The notes below the pieces were generated by a model, which saw only the letters and a list, made by a program, of their open reading frames with translations, had not been told where the DNA came from and did no database searches. A program made the translations under genes and the position numbers. Shown here in pieces: positions 13,634 through 14,587 of a stretch of DNA of 14,587 nucleotides (position 1 is its first letter; each line of letters opens with the position of its first letter). Origin of the DNA: Acidimicrobiales bacterium (GTDB taxonomy: Bacteria > Actinomycetota > Acidimicrobiia > Acidimicrobiales > RAAP-2); assembly GCA_030044045.1 (NCBI GenBank), contig JASHWO010000290.1, positions 1 through 14,587 on the forward strand. The letters run 5' to 3'.

Positions 13634-14587
13634 GTGGGCGCGGGCTGGCGGGGGGTGGTGGAGGAGTACCGGGACCTGCTCCCGGTGGGCCCGGCCACCC
13701 CGGTGGTGACCCTGCTGGAGGGGGGCACCCCGCTGGTGCCGGCCCCCCGGCTCTCCGAACGGGTCGGCGGCCGGGTCTGGCTGAAGGTGGAGGGGGCCAA
13801 CCCCACCGGGTCCTTCAAGGACCGGGGCATGACGGTGGCCATCTCCAAGGCGGTGGAGGAGGGGGCCAAGGCGGTGGTGTGCGCCTCGACCGGCAACACC
13901 TCGGCCTCGGCCGCCGCCTACGCCGCCCGGGCCGGGCTCACCTGCGCCGTGCTCATCCCCGAGGGCCACATCGCCCTGGGCAAGCTCGCTCAGGCGCTCG
14001 TCCACGGGGCGCGGGTCCTTCAGGTGCGGGGCAACTTCGACCAGGCGCTGGCCATCGTCCGCGAGCTTCCGAGCCGGGCACCGGTGACCGTGGTCAACTC
14101 GGTCAACCCCCACCGCATCGAGGGCCAGAAGACCGGGGCCTTCGAGATCGTGGACGTGCTCGGCGACGCGCCGGACGTCCACTGCATCCCCGTGGGCAAC
14201 GCCGGCAACATCACCGCCTACTGGCGGGGGTACCTCGAGTACAAGGCGGTCGGGCGTTCGACCAAACTGCCGCGGATGCTCGGATTCCAGGCCGCCGGCG
14301 CCGCGCCCATCGTCCTCGGTCACCCGGTCGAGAATCCCGAGACGGTGGCCACCGCCATCCGGATCGGCAACCCGGCGAGCTGGTACCCGGCCACCGCCGC
14401 CGCGTCGGAGTCCGGGGGGGCCATCGACGCCGTCACCGACGAGGAGATCCTCGCCGCCTACCGCTTCCTGGCCGAGCAGGAGTCGGTGTTCTGCGAGGCC
14501 GCTTCGGCCGCCTCGGTGGCCGGCCTGCTCAAAGCGGGGATCCCGGCCCGGGCCACCGCGGTCTGCGTGGTGACCGGCCACGGGCTG
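13634..14587 (+). CDS. thrC: Threonine synthase (cut by window end)
   Basis: The first 318 codons of a fold-type-II PLP enzyme that turns O-phosphohomoserine into threonine. The frame is open to the last base, so roughly 30-40 C-terminal residues are missing if the length is usual. Lys62 in [11 protein letters not shown] binds [18 protein letters not shown] (from about residue 87) binds substrate, and [10 protein letters not shown] supplies the phosphate-loop glycines and asparagine. GTG 13634 is chosen because GAGGAG (13623-13628) lies five bases ahead; an in-frame GTG at 13628 overlaps the hom stop and is an alternative. Close coupling with hom lets homoserine supply and use be made together; thrB is expected just downstream. 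Confidence 0.96.
   Translation, partial: MGAGWRGVVEEYRDLLPVGPATPVVTLLEGGTPLVPAPRLSERVGGRVWLKVEGANPTGSFKDRGMTVAISKAVEEGAKAVVCASTGNTSASAAAYAARAGLTCAVLIPEGHIALGKLAQALVHGARVLQVRGNFDQALAIVRELPSRAPVTVVNSVNPHRIEGQKTGAFEIVDVLGDAPDVHCIPVGNAGNITAYWRGYLEYKAVGRSTKLPRMLGFQAAGAAPIVLGHPVENPETVATAIRIGNPASWYPATAAASESGGAIDAVTDEEILAAYRFLAEQESVFCEAASAASVAGLLKAGIPARATAVCVVTGHGL

Noticed and set aside
13382..14581. Leftward open frame of 399 codons at the right end
   Set aside because: Antisense to hom and thrC, both certain from catalytic motifs.

Overview
The window is very GC-rich, with strong G/C preference at third codon positions. It carries an actinobacterial-type LexA box (TCGAAC-N4-GTTCGA), an F420-type LLM oxidoreductase, several acyl-CoA genes and the gene order lysA-hom-thrC. 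Together these suggest a high-GC actinobacterium, possibly of the Acidimicrobiia. That placement is inference; no taxonomic marker gene is present.

Region 1 (1-222) has no supported gene but holds a textbook SOS box at 93-108, which probably serves a leftward gene outside the window. Region 2 (223-8328) is a set of genes for acyl-CoA and lipid or steroid-like catabolism. It contains a leftward LLM-class F420-type oxidoreductase, a rightward ACAD10/11-like acyl-CoA dehydrogenase followed by a TesB-like acyl-CoA thioesterase, and a small two-helix membrane protein. Next comes a tightly coupled pair: an HMG-CoA-synthase-like/DUF35 fusion that lacks the catalytic cysteine, and an SCP-x-type thiolase that keeps its own. 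A leftward VOC-fold protein and a divergent second acyl-CoA dehydrogenase, with an isovaleryl-CoA-dehydrogenase-type catalytic base, complete the region.

Region 3 (about 8330-10774) looks like an accessory islet beside a tRNA gene. It has a possible leftward gene remnant, a noticeably AT-richer gene for a small secreted four-cysteine protein, a strong 16-bp-stem hairpin after that gene, and about 400 bp without a gene. It ends with a decayed insertion sequence, recognisable by imperfect terminal inverted repeats and a transposase carrying two frameshifts, a large internal deletion and a lost catalytic glutamate. A leftward tRNA-Arg(CCG) gene at 10775-10846 bounds the islet.

Region 4 (10917-14587) is housekeeping: lysA, hom and thrC (cut by the window end), for the lysine and threonine/methionine branches of the aspartate amino-acid family. 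Several genes (tesB-like, lysA, hom) have a TANNNT -10-like hexamer only 6-8 bases before the ATG and no Shine-Dalgarno sequence, which suggests leaderless transcripts.

The most unusual item is the cysteine-less HMG-CoA-synthase-like/DUF35 fusion paired with a thiolase. It resembles the archaeal thiolase/HMGCS/DUF35 complex and the steroid Ltp2/ChsH2 partnership, but has a non-canonical active site.
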